From Enterococcus timonensis (GTDB lineage Bacteria > Bacillota > Bacilli > Lactobacillales > Enterococcaceae): a DNA stretch of 64,000 bases. Of this stretch, positions 43,102 through 52,596 are shown in pieces. A model generated the notes under the pieces. It made no database searches and had not been told where the DNA came from. It worked only from the letters and a program-made list of their open reading frames with translations. Made by a program: the position numbers and the translations under genes. The stretch's first letter is position 1. Each line of letters begins with the position of its first letter. Location of the stretch: the NCBI RefSeq assembly GCF_900104595.1, contig NZ_FNVY01000004.1, positions 310,001 to 374,000 of the forward strand. Direction: 5' to 3'.

Positions 43102-44385
43102 TTAATCTTTTTTAGAAGCAGAACTTGTAGCATCAGCTACTGGAGCTGCTGAAACTACGGGTGCTTCAGGTTTAGTAGCTGGAGCATCGTCTTCTTTTGA
43201 AGCGGAGCTTGTAGCATCAGCCACAGGAGCAACAGGTTTGCTATCAGATTTTGAAGCGGAACTTGTAGCATCGGTGCCGCCAACTAATTTTTGGCCAGTT
43301 TGTTTTAAATACCATTCAATAATTGGATTGAAATCTAAAATATATTCGTTGATGCCGACATAATTTCCATCTTCATCATGCATGGCTTGATAATTATGAA
43401 CCACATATTTATCAGCGTGTTTCGGCACGTGCACCCGAACAACATCTTGTTTACCGCTGCGCAATTGTTGAATAACCCATTCCACATTTTTATAAGCTTT
43501 TGGTGGGTGACATTTGGATAAAGGATTCCCTGGTTGTCCTGGAACGCGACCAGCCAACATTTCTTCTTTTGGCTTAGTGTAGTTGTAATATAAAAATTGA
43601 TTATTGGCATCGGCAAATGTTAATTCCATTGGCATGGAAGCGAGGAACCAATTTAGTTGATCGACGGTTAAAATACCGCGATTTAATTTGACATAACTTT
43701 TTCCAGAAACGGCATTGACCTTGGCTTCGGCTTGTTCCACCCAGTCGTCAGCTTCTTTATCTAAACCTTCAATTGTAGTATCCACTTTACCGCGGGCTTG
43801 CAAATCTTCAGGTTGAGGTTTCACTTCAAGAGGTGCATTCATAGCTTTAGCGACATTGACAAATTGAATAAATTTATCGATACATAAAGTTAAAAATTTA
43901 ATCGTGCCTTCGCTAATTAAATCACCATTTTGATCAAAAGCATCTTTCACATTGCCCAATAAAAATTCATTACCAGGCATCACCATTGCGTTAACTCCAG
44001 GAGCGTCTAAAATTTGGCGCAAATGTAATTGAGCGCGGGAAGATCCTTGATCGTAATAAGAAGCGCCGACAATCATCACCGGTTTATTTTCCAGTGGATG
44101 AATTTTGTAGCTGAGCCATTCTAAAACAGATTTCAAACCAGCAGGAATCGTGTGGTTGTGTTCAGGAGTAGCGATAATCACGCCATCTGCAGTTAAAATT
44201 TTGCGGGCTAATCTTTGGATAACTTGTGAGTTGGTGGCATCTTCACTTTGGTTAAACATAGGTACGTCTTTGATTTCTAAAATTTCCAAATCAAATTTTT
44301 GATAATAATTTTTCTCGATAAATTCTAAAAGTTTACGGTTATAAGAAAGTTCTGCATTGGATCCAACAATTCCGACGATTTTCAT
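43102..44385 (-). CDS. NAD(P)H:FMN reductase fused to PAS domain and triple flavinylation-like tail
   Basis: 427 residues without a signal peptide. Residues 1-185 are an NADPH-dependent FMN reductase flavodoxin fold ([31 protein letters not shown]). Residues 230-360 hold a PAS domain with [10 protein letters not shown] as in the DUF438 protein. The tail from about 370 repeats DATSSASK three times (Asp372, Asp390, Asp418) in an Ala/Pro linker, resembling the ApbE target motif (D, two residues, S/T, G/S, A, S/T). apbE is the first gene of the operon. Confidence 0.8.
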   Translation of the reverse strand: MKIVGIVGSNAELSYNRKLLEFIEKNYYQKFDLEILEIKDVPMFNQSEDATNSQVIQRLARKILTADGVIIATPEHNHTIPAGLKSVLEWLSYKIHPLENKPVMIVGASYYDQGSSRAQLHLRQILDAPGVNAMVMPGNEFLLGNVKDAFDQNGDLISEGTIKFLTLCIDKFIQFVNVAKAMNAPLEVKPQPEDLQARGKVDTTIEGLDKEADDWVEQAEAKVNAVSGKSYVKLNRGILTVDQLNWFLASMPMELTFADANNQFLYYNYTKPKEEMLAGRVPGQPGNPLSKCHPPKAYKNVEWVIQQLRSGKQDVVRVHVPKHADKYVVHNYQAMHDEDGNYVGINEYILDFNPIIEWYLKQTGQKLVGGTDATSSASKSDSKPVAPVADATSSASKEDDAPATKPEAPVVSAAPVADATSSASKKD

Positions 44386-44399
44386 AAATTTTTTCCTCC

Positions 44400-45008
44400 T
44401 TAAATGTTTTCCCAGCTAAAGTTTTCGGCTTCTTTTTTATGTGCTTCATGGGCGTGGTTCAATTGTTGTGAAATATCCACGAAGGTCAAAAAGTCAGCAA
44501 AAAGTCCATTTAATGTTTTGGCAACATCTGGATTTGTCAAATTATTATTTTCGTCAAAAGCTTGCAAGGAATGAGCCAATAAAAATTCTGAGCTCGGCAT
44601 AATCCGCGCTTGTAATTCTGGCGCGTCTAAAATTTGGCGAAGATGAGCTTGCGCCCGGCTAGTTCCTAATGTGCCGTAAGAAGCGCCGACTAGCATAACG
44701 GGTTTGTCCACAAAAGGAAAAATCCCAAATGACAACCAGCTTAACGCGTTCATTAATGAAGCGGTAATGGCGTGATCGTATTCTGGTGCGGCGATAATCA
44801 CACCGTCAGAAGCTTCGATTTTTTCGGCTAATTCAGCAACAACTTCTGGTAATGCTTGGCCTAGTGGTTTGTTGAACATTGGCAACTGTTTAATTTCAGT
44901 CACTTCGATTTCCGCTTCTCCTGCAAAATGTTGGCTCATGTATTGCAGCAATTGGCGATTGGTTGATTGATCTGAGTTGGTGCCGACTAATCCAATAAAT
45001 TTTTTCAT
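44400..45008 (-). CDS. NADPH-dependent FMN reductase
   Basis: 202 residues. Flavodoxin-like fold with [18 protein letters not shown] (phosphate loop) and [17 protein letters not shown]; paralogous to the first domain of the next gene in the operon but without PAS or tail. It reduces FMN, quinones or azo dyes with NAD(P)H. GGAAGTC precedes the start; the fusion gene follows after 14 bases. Confidence 0.87.
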   Translation of the reverse strand: MKKFIGLVGTNSDQSTNRQLLQYMSQHFAGEAEIEVTEIKQLPMFNKPLGQALPEVVAELAEKIEASDGVIIAAPEYDHAITASLMNALSWLSFGIFPFVDKPVMLVGASYGTLGTSRAQAHLRQILDAPELQARIMPSSEFLLAHSLQAFDENNNLTNPDVAKTLNGLFADFLTFVDISQQLNHAHEAHKKEAENFSWENI

Positions 45009-45031
45009 TTAAATGACTTCCTTTCAAAATG

Positions 45032-45997
45032 TTATCCAAAAATAATTTTTTCTTGTAATGCTGGGGTATAAAAAAGTTGTCCGTTCTTAAGAACCACAAC
45101 CGATTCAATATTAGGAAGCGTAGTTACTGTCGCTAAAATCTTTTCGTAGGGCTGTCCAAATAAACGCGTCGTCCAAATTTCACCGTCGACAGATTTATCA
45201 GAAATAATTGTCAAACTGGCGACATTCGTTTCCACCGGATAGCCGGTTTCCGGATTGAAAATATGATGATACGTTTGACCGTGGTCAGTCAACTGTCTTT
45301 CATAAATTCCCGAAGTAACGACCGATTGATTGCTCACTTTTATTTGACACAATAAATCATCACGGGCACCTTTTGGATTTTGAATGCCAATATGCCAAGT
45401 GCCATCGGTTTGCCGCGGCGAATGGCCGAGCGTCATAACATTTCCGCCAAGATTCAAGAGGGCGGAGTCGACGTTTTCTTCTTTTAAATAATCGATTAAA
45501 AGATCGGCGATAAATCCTTTGGCCAGCGCCCCAAGATCGAGACGCATGCCGGCGCGCTTTAGAAAAACAGTCTGTGCTGATTTATTTAAAATAATTTGCG
45601 AAAGATCAATTAATTTTAATTTTTCAGCAATCGTGTCGGCAGTTGGAACATTTGCTTCTTTAAAACCAATCCGCCATGTTTGAATCAGCGGGCCAATGGC
45701 GATGTTCAGCAAGCTATCAGAAGCTTGACTATTTTCAAGACCAAGAGCAATCAGCTGAAATAATTCCGGCTGAACTTTCACCGGCTTGATGCCAGCAGAA
45801 AGATTGACCGCCATTAATTCAGAAGAATCATCATTGGCCGAAAAGCGATGTTCATACATTTTTATCCGGCGCGATAATTCATTTAAAATACGATCCACGT
45901 CTTCAGCTACAACGGTAAAATCAATTACTGTCCCCATTAAATGAAGCGTTCGTGTACTATTTTCCAAAATCTCCCCACTTCTTTCAAAAATTTCCAA
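45032..45997 (-). CDS. apbE: FAD:protein FMN transferase ApbE
   Basis: About 322 residues. The ApbE family reads FAD and attaches FMN to Ser/Thr of target proteins; seen here are LGALAKGFIADLL, LNLGGNVMTLG, and GTWHIGIQNPKG, with the metal-binding C-terminal region. The start is uncertain: the frame opens at 46069 but without a ribosome binding site, while TTG 45997 has GGAG five bases before it and TTG 45967 is also possible. No convincing signal peptide, so the enzyme is probably cytosolic. Confidence 0.83.
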   Translation of the reverse strand: MEIFERSGEILENSTRTLHLMGTVIDFTVVAEDVDRILNELSRRIKMYEHRFSANDDSSELMAVNLSAGIKPVKVQPELFQLIALGLENSQASDSLLNIAIGPLIQTWRIGFKEANVPTADTIAEKLKLIDLSQIILNKSAQTVFLKRAGMRLDLGALAKGFIADLLIDYLKEENVDSALLNLGGNVMTLGHSPRQTDGTWHIGIQNPKGARDDLLCQIKVSNQSVVTSGIYERQLTDHGQTYHHIFNPETGYPVETNVASLTIISDKSVDGEIWTTRLFGQPYEKILATVTTLPNIESVVVLKNGQLFYTPALQEKIIFG

Positions 45998-46183
45998 AAC
46001 TTCTCCAAATGAAGACATGAGAAAACAGCAACCTGCAAAAGTTAAGGGATTGTGCGCTAAAGATAGCATTTTTGCAAGCCACTGTCACGAAAGATCTCTG
46101 ATTTCTTTGGAAAAAATTTTTGGCAAGTGGAAAGTAACGAAAAAAGCAGAACATGTATGTATTTTCACATTTGCCACGGATAA

Positions 46184-46212
46184 ATGATACTATTAATGAA
46201 TAATTTAGTCAA
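46184..46212 (-). promoter_or_regulatory. Promoter of the apbE operon
   Basis: Minus strand TTGACT and TATCAT exactly 17 bases apart, giving a leader of over 100 bases. The 46070-46397 gap otherwise shows nothing recognisable; no FMN riboswitch motif is seen. Confidence 0.7.
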
Positions 46213-46397
46213 TGAAATATTCAAAAATTATATAAATTTAATTTTCTGGAAGGTCGTTTATAGGCGTAAATAATTTTTTTTGAGTGAAAAAAGTAAAATT
46301 TTTTTAAAAATAATTAAGCTGGCGCGAAAAAAAAGCAAAAGTTTTGACGATAAAGGGCCATCATGAGACGATTAAAAAACAAAAGGAGGCGTTTTAC

Positions 46398-46796
46398 ATG
46401 GCAACAAAAGTTTTTGTAACATTTCCGGTTAGCGATTTAATGAAGTCGCGAGATTTTTATCAGGCGCTAGGTTTTAAACAAAATATGACTTATTCCGATG
46501 AAACCACCAGCTCAATGGTCTGGGATGAGCATTTTACAGTGATGTTGACGACAAAAGATTTTTATCAAAAATTTATTCCTGGCCGAACGCTAATTGATGC
46601 CCGCAAGCAAAATGGTGCTTTAGTAGCATTTTTAATGAATTCAGCCGATGAGGTGCGGGAGTTTGCCAAAGTCGCACAAGAAAATGGCGGATCATTTTAT
46701 CATTATGAAAGCGGCATTCCGGAAACAGAAATGTTAGGCTATGAAGTAGAGGATTTGGACGGCAATATTTTAGAGCCCACTTGGATGAAAGGATAA
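46398..46796 (+). CDS. VOC family protein (glyoxalase/bleomycin-resistance fold)
   Basis: 132 residues. VOC pattern: FVTFPVSDLMKSRDFYQALGFK at the start and GYEVEDLDGNILEPTWM at the end. ATG 46398 has AAAAGGAGGC; an earlier in-frame ATG at 46344 lacks one. Metal ligands of glyoxalase I are not all present, so it may be a binding or dioxygenase-like member. Function unknown. Confidence 0.83.
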   Translation: MATKVFVTFPVSDLMKSRDFYQALGFKQNMTYSDETTSSMVWDEHFTVMLTTKDFYQKFIPGRTLIDARKQNGALVAFLMNSADEVREFAKVAQENGGSFYHYESGIPETEMLGYEVEDLDGNILEPTWMKG

Positions 46797-46816
46797 TAGA
46801 ATGAAAGGATAAAAGA

Positions 46817-46849
46817 GAAAAGCGCCCAAAAATTTGGACGCTTTTTTTT
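46817..46849 (+). terminator. Terminator after the VOC gene
   Basis: AAAAGCGCCCAAA pairs with TTTGGACGCTTTT (one mismatch), then T residues. Confidence 0.85.
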
Positions 46850-46887
46850 GTGTTTTGATTTTGAAAGATTTTTTGATTTACTCATGT

Positions 46888-47035
46888 ATAGAATGCTTTT
46901 TTCACAACCTTATTGACGGTGTGAAAAAAGCTGTGGTTAGGAGAATAGATAAAATTTTTAAAAATCCAAGGGCGGGATTTTCGAAAAATCTTCCTAATTC
47001 TCTACACCACAACCCGCTTTTTTCACAGCCTTTAT
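46888..47035 (-). repeat. Hairpin repeat abutting the rlmH stop codon
   Basis: One full unit (46912-47035) plus a right-end fragment (46888-46911). On the minus strand its central 70 bases match unit 1 at 32753-32870 with few changes. The terminal AATAAAGGCTGTG begins within the rlmH stop codon. Convergent genes flank it. Confidence 0.88.
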
Positions 47036-47511
47036 TTATGATAGGGTTCGTGGTGGATGATTTTGAAGGCGCGGTAGATTTGTTCGGTGAAAATGAGGCG
47101 CATTAATTGATGGGGGTAGGTCATTTTGCCAAAAGAAATCAAAGTGTCAGCGCTTTGATACACTTCTGGACTTAAGCCCAGCGAGCCGCCAATAATAAAA
47201 ACAAAACTACTTTTTCCGTGCAAAGTTAATTTTTCAATTTCTCCAGCAAAGTCAACACTAGTTCGCTCCACGCCTTCAATGGCTAGGGCAAATACATAAT
47301 CATCGTCTTTAATTTTGCTTAAAATGCGTTGGCCTTCTTTTTCTTTTACGTTGAGCATTTGGGCGGCACTTAAATTTTCCGGCGCTTTTTCGTCAGGAAC
47401 TTCAATCATGGAAAATTTTGTATAAGCACCAAGGCGCTTAGCGTATTCTTGAATCCCGGCGATTAAATATTTTTCTTTCAGTTTACCTACAGTAATTAAT
47501 TTAATTTGCAT
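47032..47511 (-). CDS. rlmH: 23S rRNA (pseudouridine1915-N3)-methyltransferase RlmH
   Basis: 159 residues, the exact family length. SPOUT knot motif [15 protein letters not shown] near 105 and the C-terminal [10 protein letters not shown]. It methylates pseudouridine 1915 in helix 69 of 23S rRNA in intact 70S ribosomes. ATG 47511 is preceded by TGGAGATTGCT; ATG 47523 lies inside that site. Confidence 0.96.
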   Translation of the reverse strand: MQIKLITVGKLKEKYLIAGIQEYAKRLGAYTKFSMIEVPDEKAPENLSAAQMLNVKEKEGQRILSKIKDDDYVFALAIEGVERTSVDFAGEIEKLTLHGKSSFVFIIGGSLGLSPEVYQSADTLISFGKMTYPHQLMRLIFTEQIYRAFKIIHHEPYHK

Positions 47512-47666
47512 AGCAATCTCCATTTTCTTTGTTTCTGACCTTTCTTCTATTGTAAAGATTTTTCAAATGAAAGCCAAGTAGTGCAAGCATTTTAAAAAAA
47601 ATGTTATAGTAAATTTGCTGGAGAAAGAAATTTAGCAAAAAAAAAATCTGATTTTAATAAAAGTCT

Positions 47667-47700
47667 CTTCATAATTTCTTCAAAGCTTGGTTTTACAATG
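47667..47700 (+). promoter_or_regulatory. htrA promoter region with 11-bp direct repeat
   Basis: TACAAT at 47695-47700 is a possible -10. TCTTCA occurs at 47667-47672 and 47678-47683, an 11-base period typical of OmpR-family response regulator sites. The regulator is not identifiable from sequence. Confidence 0.4.
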
Positions 47701-47732
47701 AACTTGTAGCTGAAAAGCAACTAAATGACTTG

Positions 47733-47763
47733 AAGGAGGGAACGGTTTTTTAACCGCAATCTG
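47733..47763 (+). promoter_or_regulatory. htrA ribosome binding site separated from ATG by a hairpin
   Basis: AAGGAGGG (47733-47740) is 23 bases from ATG 47764, too far for normal initiation. CGGTT-TTTT-AACCG (47743-47756) can fold between them and shorten the effective spacing to nine bases. Confidence 0.55.
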
Positions 47764-49086
47764 ATGGAAAGAAAAGATATTACACCAAATAATCAAAATC
47801 CCAAAAAAGGACACAATAGCTTAGTTTCAGGAATTCTTGGAGGTGTCGTGGGCGGCGCAGTTTTGTTCGGCGTGCTTTATTTTTCAACTGATCTGGGCGC
47901 GACGAATAATAATAATACGGCCGCTGAAACAACTACTAGTGGTATCGTCGATAGTTCAGGCAACACAGCAGTTAGTCAAATTTCTTACGATGTTGAATCT
48001 GATACCACAAATGCCGTAGAAAAAGTGCAAGATGCAGTCGTCTCGGTTGTTAATTTGCAAAAACTGCAAGAATCTAATAATCCATTCGGCGATATTTTTG
48101 GATCAGGATCTTCTAGTGGCGACACTACTGAAGATAGTACAACTACTGATGCCGCCGATTTAGAAGCGGCCAGTGAAGGAAGCGGCGTGATTTATAAAAA
48201 AGAAGGCAATACCGCTTATGTCGTCACCAATAATCACGTGGTAGAAGGGCAAGATGGTTTGCAAGTTTTGCTAGCTGATGGAACCACGGTCACCGCTGAA
48301 TTAGTGGGGACAGATTCTTACACTGATCTGGCCGTTTTGAAAATTCCCGCTGAACACGTAACGAAAGTTGCCGAATTCGGCGACTCAGACGCATTAAAAG
48401 TTGGGGAACCGGCGATTGCCATTGGTTCACCATTAGGATCTGATTATGCAAATTCAGTAACGCAAGGAATTATTTCTTCCTTGAATCGTGAAATTGATTC
48501 GACAAATGAATCCGGTGAGCCGGTAAATATTAACGCCATTCAAACGGATGCGGCCATTAATCCCGGAAACTCTGGCGGTCCGCTCATTAATGCGGGTGGT
48601 CAAGTCGTTGGGATTAACTCAATTAAAATTACCGATTCAAATTCAGAAGTCACCGTCGAAGGTTTAGGATTTGCTATTCCAAGTAATGATGTGGTGACAA
48701 TTATTAATCAATTGGAAGCTGATGGTACCGTTGCTCGGCCAGTGTTGGGCATTCAAACGACGGAATTAGCAAATATTACGACGCAACAAAGGGAACAAAT
48801 TTTAGGATTGACTGAAGATATTGAAAATGGTGTTGTGGTCGTTGAAGTGCAAAATGCCACTCCAGCTGAAAAAGCCGGACTTCAACAATACGATGTCATT
48901 GTTAAAGCGGATGACACGGATATTGACGGTTATTCAACTTTAACGAAACTCCTGAAAAATAAAAAAATCGGCGACACAGTAACTTTAGAAGTTTACCGGG
49001 GCGACGAGAAAAAAACTATCGAAGTGGAATTAACTTTAGATGGTAATGATTTAACAACAGATGAAGCAACGGAAAGTTCGAATTAG
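47764..49086 (+). CDS. htrA: Serine protease HtrA/DegP-like
   Basis: 440 residues: cytoplasmic N-terminus, one membrane anchor (about 21-42), an acidic Ser/Thr-rich linker, a trypsin-like protease domain with His (VTNNHVVEG), Asp (DLAVLKI) and Ser (GNSGGPL), and a C-terminal PDZ domain (about 330-425). It removes misfolded or processes secreted proteins outside the membrane. The rlmH-htrA divergent pair is common in Firmicutes. Confidence 0.95.
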   Translation: MERKDITPNNQNPKKGHNSLVSGILGGVVGGAVLFGVLYFSTDLGATNNNNTAAETTTSGIVDSSGNTAVSQISYDVESDTTNAVEKVQDAVVSVVNLQKLQESNNPFGDIFGSGSSSGDTTEDSTTTDAADLEAASEGSGVIYKKEGNTAYVVTNNHVVEGQDGLQVLLADGTTVTAELVGTDSYTDLAVLKIPAEHVTKVAEFGDSDALKVGEPAIAIGSPLGSDYANSVTQGIISSLNREIDSTNESGEPVNINAIQTDAAINPGNSGGPLINAGGQVVGINSIKITDSNSEVTVEGLGFAIPSNDVVTIINQLEADGTVARPVLGIQTTELANITTQQREQILGLTEDIENGVVVVEVQNATPAEKAGLQQYDVIVKADDTDIDGYSTLTKLLKNKKIGDTVTLEVYRGDEKKTIEVELTLDGNDLTTDEATESSN

Positions 49087-49103
49087 TTTTACAAATTAAC
49101 AGG

Positions 49104-49148
49104 AAAAAAATGGCTGAGCATTTTAATTTGCTCGGCCATTTTTTTGTT
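49104..49148. terminator. Bidirectional terminator between htrA and rlmD
   Basis: AAAAAATGGCTGAGCA pairs with TGCTCGGCCATTTTTT (one mismatch). Confidence 0.88.
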
Positions 49149-49155
49149 TGAATTA

Positions 49156-50508
49156 TTATTTTTTTAGTCGCAGCTGAACTACTACTTCGCAACGCGCGGT
49201 TTGTGGGAACATATCGACTGATTGTAAATAGTCAACTTCGTAAAGTGTGGCCAATTTTTTTAAATCTCTTGCTAAAGTAGAGATGTTACAAGAGACATAG
49301 ACTAATTTTTTTACTGGAAATTTCAGGAGTGTATTTAAAAGGGCGTCATCAAGTCCAGTCCGCGGTGGATCAACGACGATTGCATCGGGAATAAAGCCGT
49401 CGCGGTTCCATTTCGGGATTAATTTTTCGGCGGTGCCTACTTCATAACGAGTATTGGTGAGATTTTTCCGTTGGGCATTTTTTTTGGCATCGGCAATTGC
49501 TTCAGGAACGGTGTCCATCCCGCGAACTTCTTTTGCTAAATGAGCCAAACTTAAACCGATTGTCCCCACGCCGCAATAAGCATCGATTAAAGTTTCATTT
49601 TTTGAAAGTTGCAAGGCCTTGCGAACTTCGTCATACAGAATGATGGTTTGGGCGGGATTTAATTGAAAAAATGCCCGAGCAGAAAGGTCAAAAGAGATTT
49701 CTGAAAGTTGTTCGGTGATAGTTGCTTTTCCCCAAAGTAAAATAGTCTTGTCGCCAAAAATTTTGGAAGAAGTGGTGTCTTGGATATTTTGCATGACCGA
49801 AACTAATTGTGGGAATTTATTGGTAAGACTGGCGATGATTTCTTTTTTATAAGGGAAGTCTGCAGTATGAGTGATAAAAACTAGTTGTACTTCATCAAAA
49901 TCTTGCGTAGTGCGGACCATTAATGTTTTTAACACGCCAGATTTTTTTCCTTCATCAAAAATCGGTACTGGATATTTTTTAAGTAAGTTAACGACTTCAT
50001 TAATAATTTCTTGGGTGATAGGCATTTGCACGAGGCAATCGGTTAAAGCGACTAGTCGATGAGAATTTTCTTGAAAGAGCCCGGCAGCAGGTTTTCCAGC
50101 TAGCATTCGCACTTGAAATTGAGCTTTATTACGGTAACGCCAAGGATCTTCCATGCCCAGCGTTTTTTTGATTTTAAAATCTTGATAGCCGGCAGGTTTG
50201 AATTTTGCTAAAGATTGTTTTAATAAATCCCGTTTGAAATCTAACTGGGCAGCATAGTTCAAATGTTGCAACTGGCAACCGCCACACGTGTCATAAATTG
50301 GACAAGGCGGTACGGCTCGGTCAGGACTTTTTTGAAAAATTTTAACTAATCGGCCTTCGCTAAATTTCTGGCCATTTTTAGTAATTTGAATGGCAACTTT
50401 TTCTTTAGGTAAGGCGCCGGGGATAAAAACAATTTTATTGTGATAATAGGCGATGCCTTCTCCATTGATTCCTAATTTTTTAACGCGAACGGTAATTGTT
50501 TCAGACAT
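49156..50508 (-). CDS. 23S rRNA (uracil-5-)-methyltransferase, RlmD/RlmCD family
   Basis: 450 residues. N-terminal TRAM domain (about 1-60), [4Fe-4S] cysteines in CPIYDTCGGCQ, SAM motif DAYCGVGTIGLSLA near 300, and the catalytic cysteine in VSCNISTLARDL. Gram-positives often use one RlmCD enzyme for U747 and U1939; which sites are modified cannot be told here. ATG 50508 has AAGGAG at seven bases or so; an in-frame ATG six bases earlier is closer to it. Confidence 0.9.
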   Translation of the reverse strand: MSETITVRVKKLGINGEGIAYYHNKIVFIPGALPKEKVAIQITKNGQKFSEGRLVKIFQKSPDRAVPPCPIYDTCGGCQLQHLNYAAQLDFKRDLLKQSLAKFKPAGYQDFKIKKTLGMEDPWRYRNKAQFQVRMLAGKPAAGLFQENSHRLVALTDCLVQMPITQEIINEVVNLLKKYPVPIFDEGKKSGVLKTLMVRTTQDFDEVQLVFITHTADFPYKKEIIASLTNKFPQLVSVMQNIQDTTSSKIFGDKTILLWGKATITEQLSEISFDLSARAFFQLNPAQTIILYDEVRKALQLSKNETLIDAYCGVGTIGLSLAHLAKEVRGMDTVPEAIADAKKNAQRKNLTNTRYEVGTAEKLIPKWNRDGFIPDAIVVDPPRTGLDDALLNTLLKFPVKKLVYVSCNISTLARDLKKLATLYEVDYLQSVDMFPQTARCEVVVQLRLKK

Positions 50509-50601
50509 GTGCATTCTCCTTATTGACTTGATTTGCTTAGTTGTTCTCATTCTAAACTAAAAAACTCTGTGCTACAATGAAATAAAAAAGGAGGCGAACA
50601 T

Positions 50602-51390
50602 GTGCTAACCATCGAAAAAGTAAGTCAACAAAAGATGGGCTACCAACTCCATTTATCCGACCAAAGCACGTTACTAGTTTCTGAAGATCAACTGGTGGAG
50701 CATCGGTTATTAAAAGGGGCCGAAATTTCTCCAAGTTTACTAGAAACAATTAAAAAAGAAGGCTCCAAAATGGTGGGCTTGCAACTGGCGTACCATTATT
50801 TAAATTACGGCTTGCGCACAGAGTCAGAAGTGCGGCGTTATTTAAAAGACAAAGAAATACCGTCAGCTGACATTAAAGAAATTATCGTTCGGCTGAAACA
50901 ATTAGAACTGGTCAATGATCAATTTTACGCCCAAAGTTTTGTCCGCACGCAAATGAAAACCGGCACAGCGGGTCCTAAAGTAGTCAGCCAAAAGTTACGA
51001 GAAAAAGGGGTCAAAAGTGAACTCGTTGCTGAAAGTTTGACCTTGTTTGATGAAAAGACAGAAGAAAAAATTGCTACAAGAGTTGCTAAAGTTTATTTAA
51101 AACGGCCGCAAAAAGTTTCTAAACGGCAAAAAATACAAAAACTAAGAGTTCATTTAATGCAAAAAGGATTTAGCGCGCCTGTCATTAGTAATGTTATCGA
51201 AGAAATTCCGCAAGAAGTAGAAGATGAAACAGATTTAATCGCCGAACTAGGAGAAAAAGCATTTAGCAAGTACGCTAAAGAACTCCCTGGCAAACGTCGT
51301 CAAAAAGTAAAGGAGACTTTGTACCGAAAAGGATTTGCTCTAGAAGCAATTAATGCTTTTGTGGAACAATTTGAAATGGATAATGAGTGA
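50602..51390 (+). CDS. recX: Regulatory protein RecX
   Basis: 262 residues made of helical RecX repeats (LAYHYLNYGLRTESEVRRYLKDK, QSFVRTQMKTGTAGPKVVSQKLREKGV). RecX restrains RecA filaments. The start is GTG 50602; an ATG two bases earlier is out of frame and stops at once. AAGGAGG lies upstream. It overlaps mutY by eight bases. Confidence 0.92.
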   Translation: MLTIEKVSQQKMGYQLHLSDQSTLLVSEDQLVEHRLLKGAEISPSLLETIKKEGSKMVGLQLAYHYLNYGLRTESEVRRYLKDKEIPSADIKEIIVRLKQLELVNDQFYAQSFVRTQMKTGTAGPKVVSQKLREKGVKSELVAESLTLFDEKTEEKIATRVAKVYLKRPQKVSKRQKIQKLRVHLMQKGFSAPVISNVIEEIPQEVEDETDLIAELGEKAFSKYAKELPGKRRQKVKETLYRKGFALEAINAFVEQFEMDNE

Positions 51391-52528
51391 ATATTTAACA
51401 AGTGACCAATTAAAAGAATTTCAAGAGCAATTTTTGGCTTGGTATGAAGCAGCTGGCCGGACTTATTTACCATGGCGGCAAAATCGAACCGCTTATGGCA
51501 CTTGGGTTTCAGAAATTATGCTCCAACAAACTCGCGTCGAGTCGGTAATTCCTTATTTCCAAAAATTTATGGCGGCATTTCCCACAGTTGAAGATCTGGC
51601 TAAGGCTCCTGAAGCAGAAGTATTGAAAAATTGGGAAGGGCTGGGCTATTATTCCCGCGCTCGCAATTTACAAATTGGCGCCGGTCAAGTGTTGGCAGAA
51701 TTTTCCGGAGAGATTCCTCATGAAGTTGAAAATCTTTTAAAAATTAAAGGCATCGGTCCTTATACCGCCGGCGCTATTTCTAGCATGGCTTTTAATGAAA
51801 AAGTCCCCGCCATCGATGGCAATCATATGCGGATTATTTCGCGTCTTTTTCAAATTTCTGATGATTTATCATTAAGTAAAACGCCGAAAAAATTTGCTGA
51901 AATTAGCGAAAATTTACTACCAAAAAATCGAGCAGGGGATTTTAATGAAGCGTTAATGGATTTAGGATCAATGATTTGTACGCCAAAAAATCCGAAATGT
52001 GAAATCTGTCCTTTGAAAAATTTTTGCCAAAGTTATAAAGAGCAAACACAAGAAGATTTTCCAGTGAAAACACCAAAAACGAAAGCTAAAGATGTTTATT
52101 ATGTGGCTTTGGCGCTAGGAAATTCCAGCAATGAATTTTATTTAGAGCAACGAGCCGATAGTGGCTTATTAGCTAATTTTTGGCAGTTTCCGTTAGTCGC
52201 AGTCACCAAAGAAGAATTTGCGAAACTATCAACAGAAACCGCGGATCTCGATCTGTTTTCTGTTGCTGAAGAAAATTTCAACGAAACAGAACTTTTTTTA
52301 AAGCAGCAGTTTTCACAGTTGGATTTTTCAAAAATTGTTTTACAAAAACGCAGTCTAGGAAATATTCAACATATTTTCAGCCATTTAAAATGGCACGTGA
52401 CGCTTTTTTACGGCCGGACCACCGACAACGCTACCCCTTTAGTCAATTTACAAGATACAAAACTGCCTCTACCTAAAGCCCAACATAAATTAATGGCGCT
52501 CCTAGTCAAAAATGGCTATGATTTTTAA
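51383..52528 (+). CDS. mutY: A/G-specific adenine glycosylase MutY
   Basis: 381 residues. Helix-hairpin-helix glycosylase domain with the catalytic region LQQTRVESVIPYF and LKIKGIGPYTAGAISSMAF, an iron-sulfur cluster motif C-x6-C-x2-C-x5-C (CTPKNPKCEICPLKNFC), and a C-terminal NUDIX-like domain that recognises 8-oxoG. It removes A mispaired with 8-oxoguanine. The frame opens further upstream at 51353, but ATG 51383 overlapping the recX stop is the likely start. Confidence 0.93.
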   Translation: MSEYLTSDQLKEFQEQFLAWYEAAGRTYLPWRQNRTAYGTWVSEIMLQQTRVESVIPYFQKFMAAFPTVEDLAKAPEAEVLKNWEGLGYYSRARNLQIGAGQVLAEFSGEIPHEVENLLKIKGIGPYTAGAISSMAFNEKVPAIDGNHMRIISRLFQISDDLSLSKTPKKFAEISENLLPKNRAGDFNEALMDLGSMICTPKNPKCEICPLKNFCQSYKEQTQEDFPVKTPKTKAKDVYYVALALGNSSNEFYLEQRADSGLLANFWQFPLVAVTKEEFAKLSTETADLDLFSVAEENFNETELFLKQQFSQLDFSKIVLQKRSLGNIQHIFSHLKWHVTLFYGRTTDNATPLVNLQDTKLPLPKAQHKLMALLVKNGYDF

Positions 52529-52596
52529 AAGCGCAACAGCGAAAAATTTATTTGTTGACAGAATTTTTCTCTATTTTTATATTTTTTTAAATCTAT

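Noticed and set aside
46010..46069. Lipoprotein signal on ApbE (Phe-Ala-Gly-Cys at the extended N-terminus)
   Set aside because: No basic residues, a very short hydrophobic part and no ribosome binding site at ATG 46069.
46070..46397. FMN riboswitch upstream of apbE
   Set aside because: None of the conserved RFN element segments is recognisable.
46834..47106. ORF of 90 codons overlapping rlmH
   Set aside because: It consists mainly of the hairpin repeat and has no ribosome binding site.
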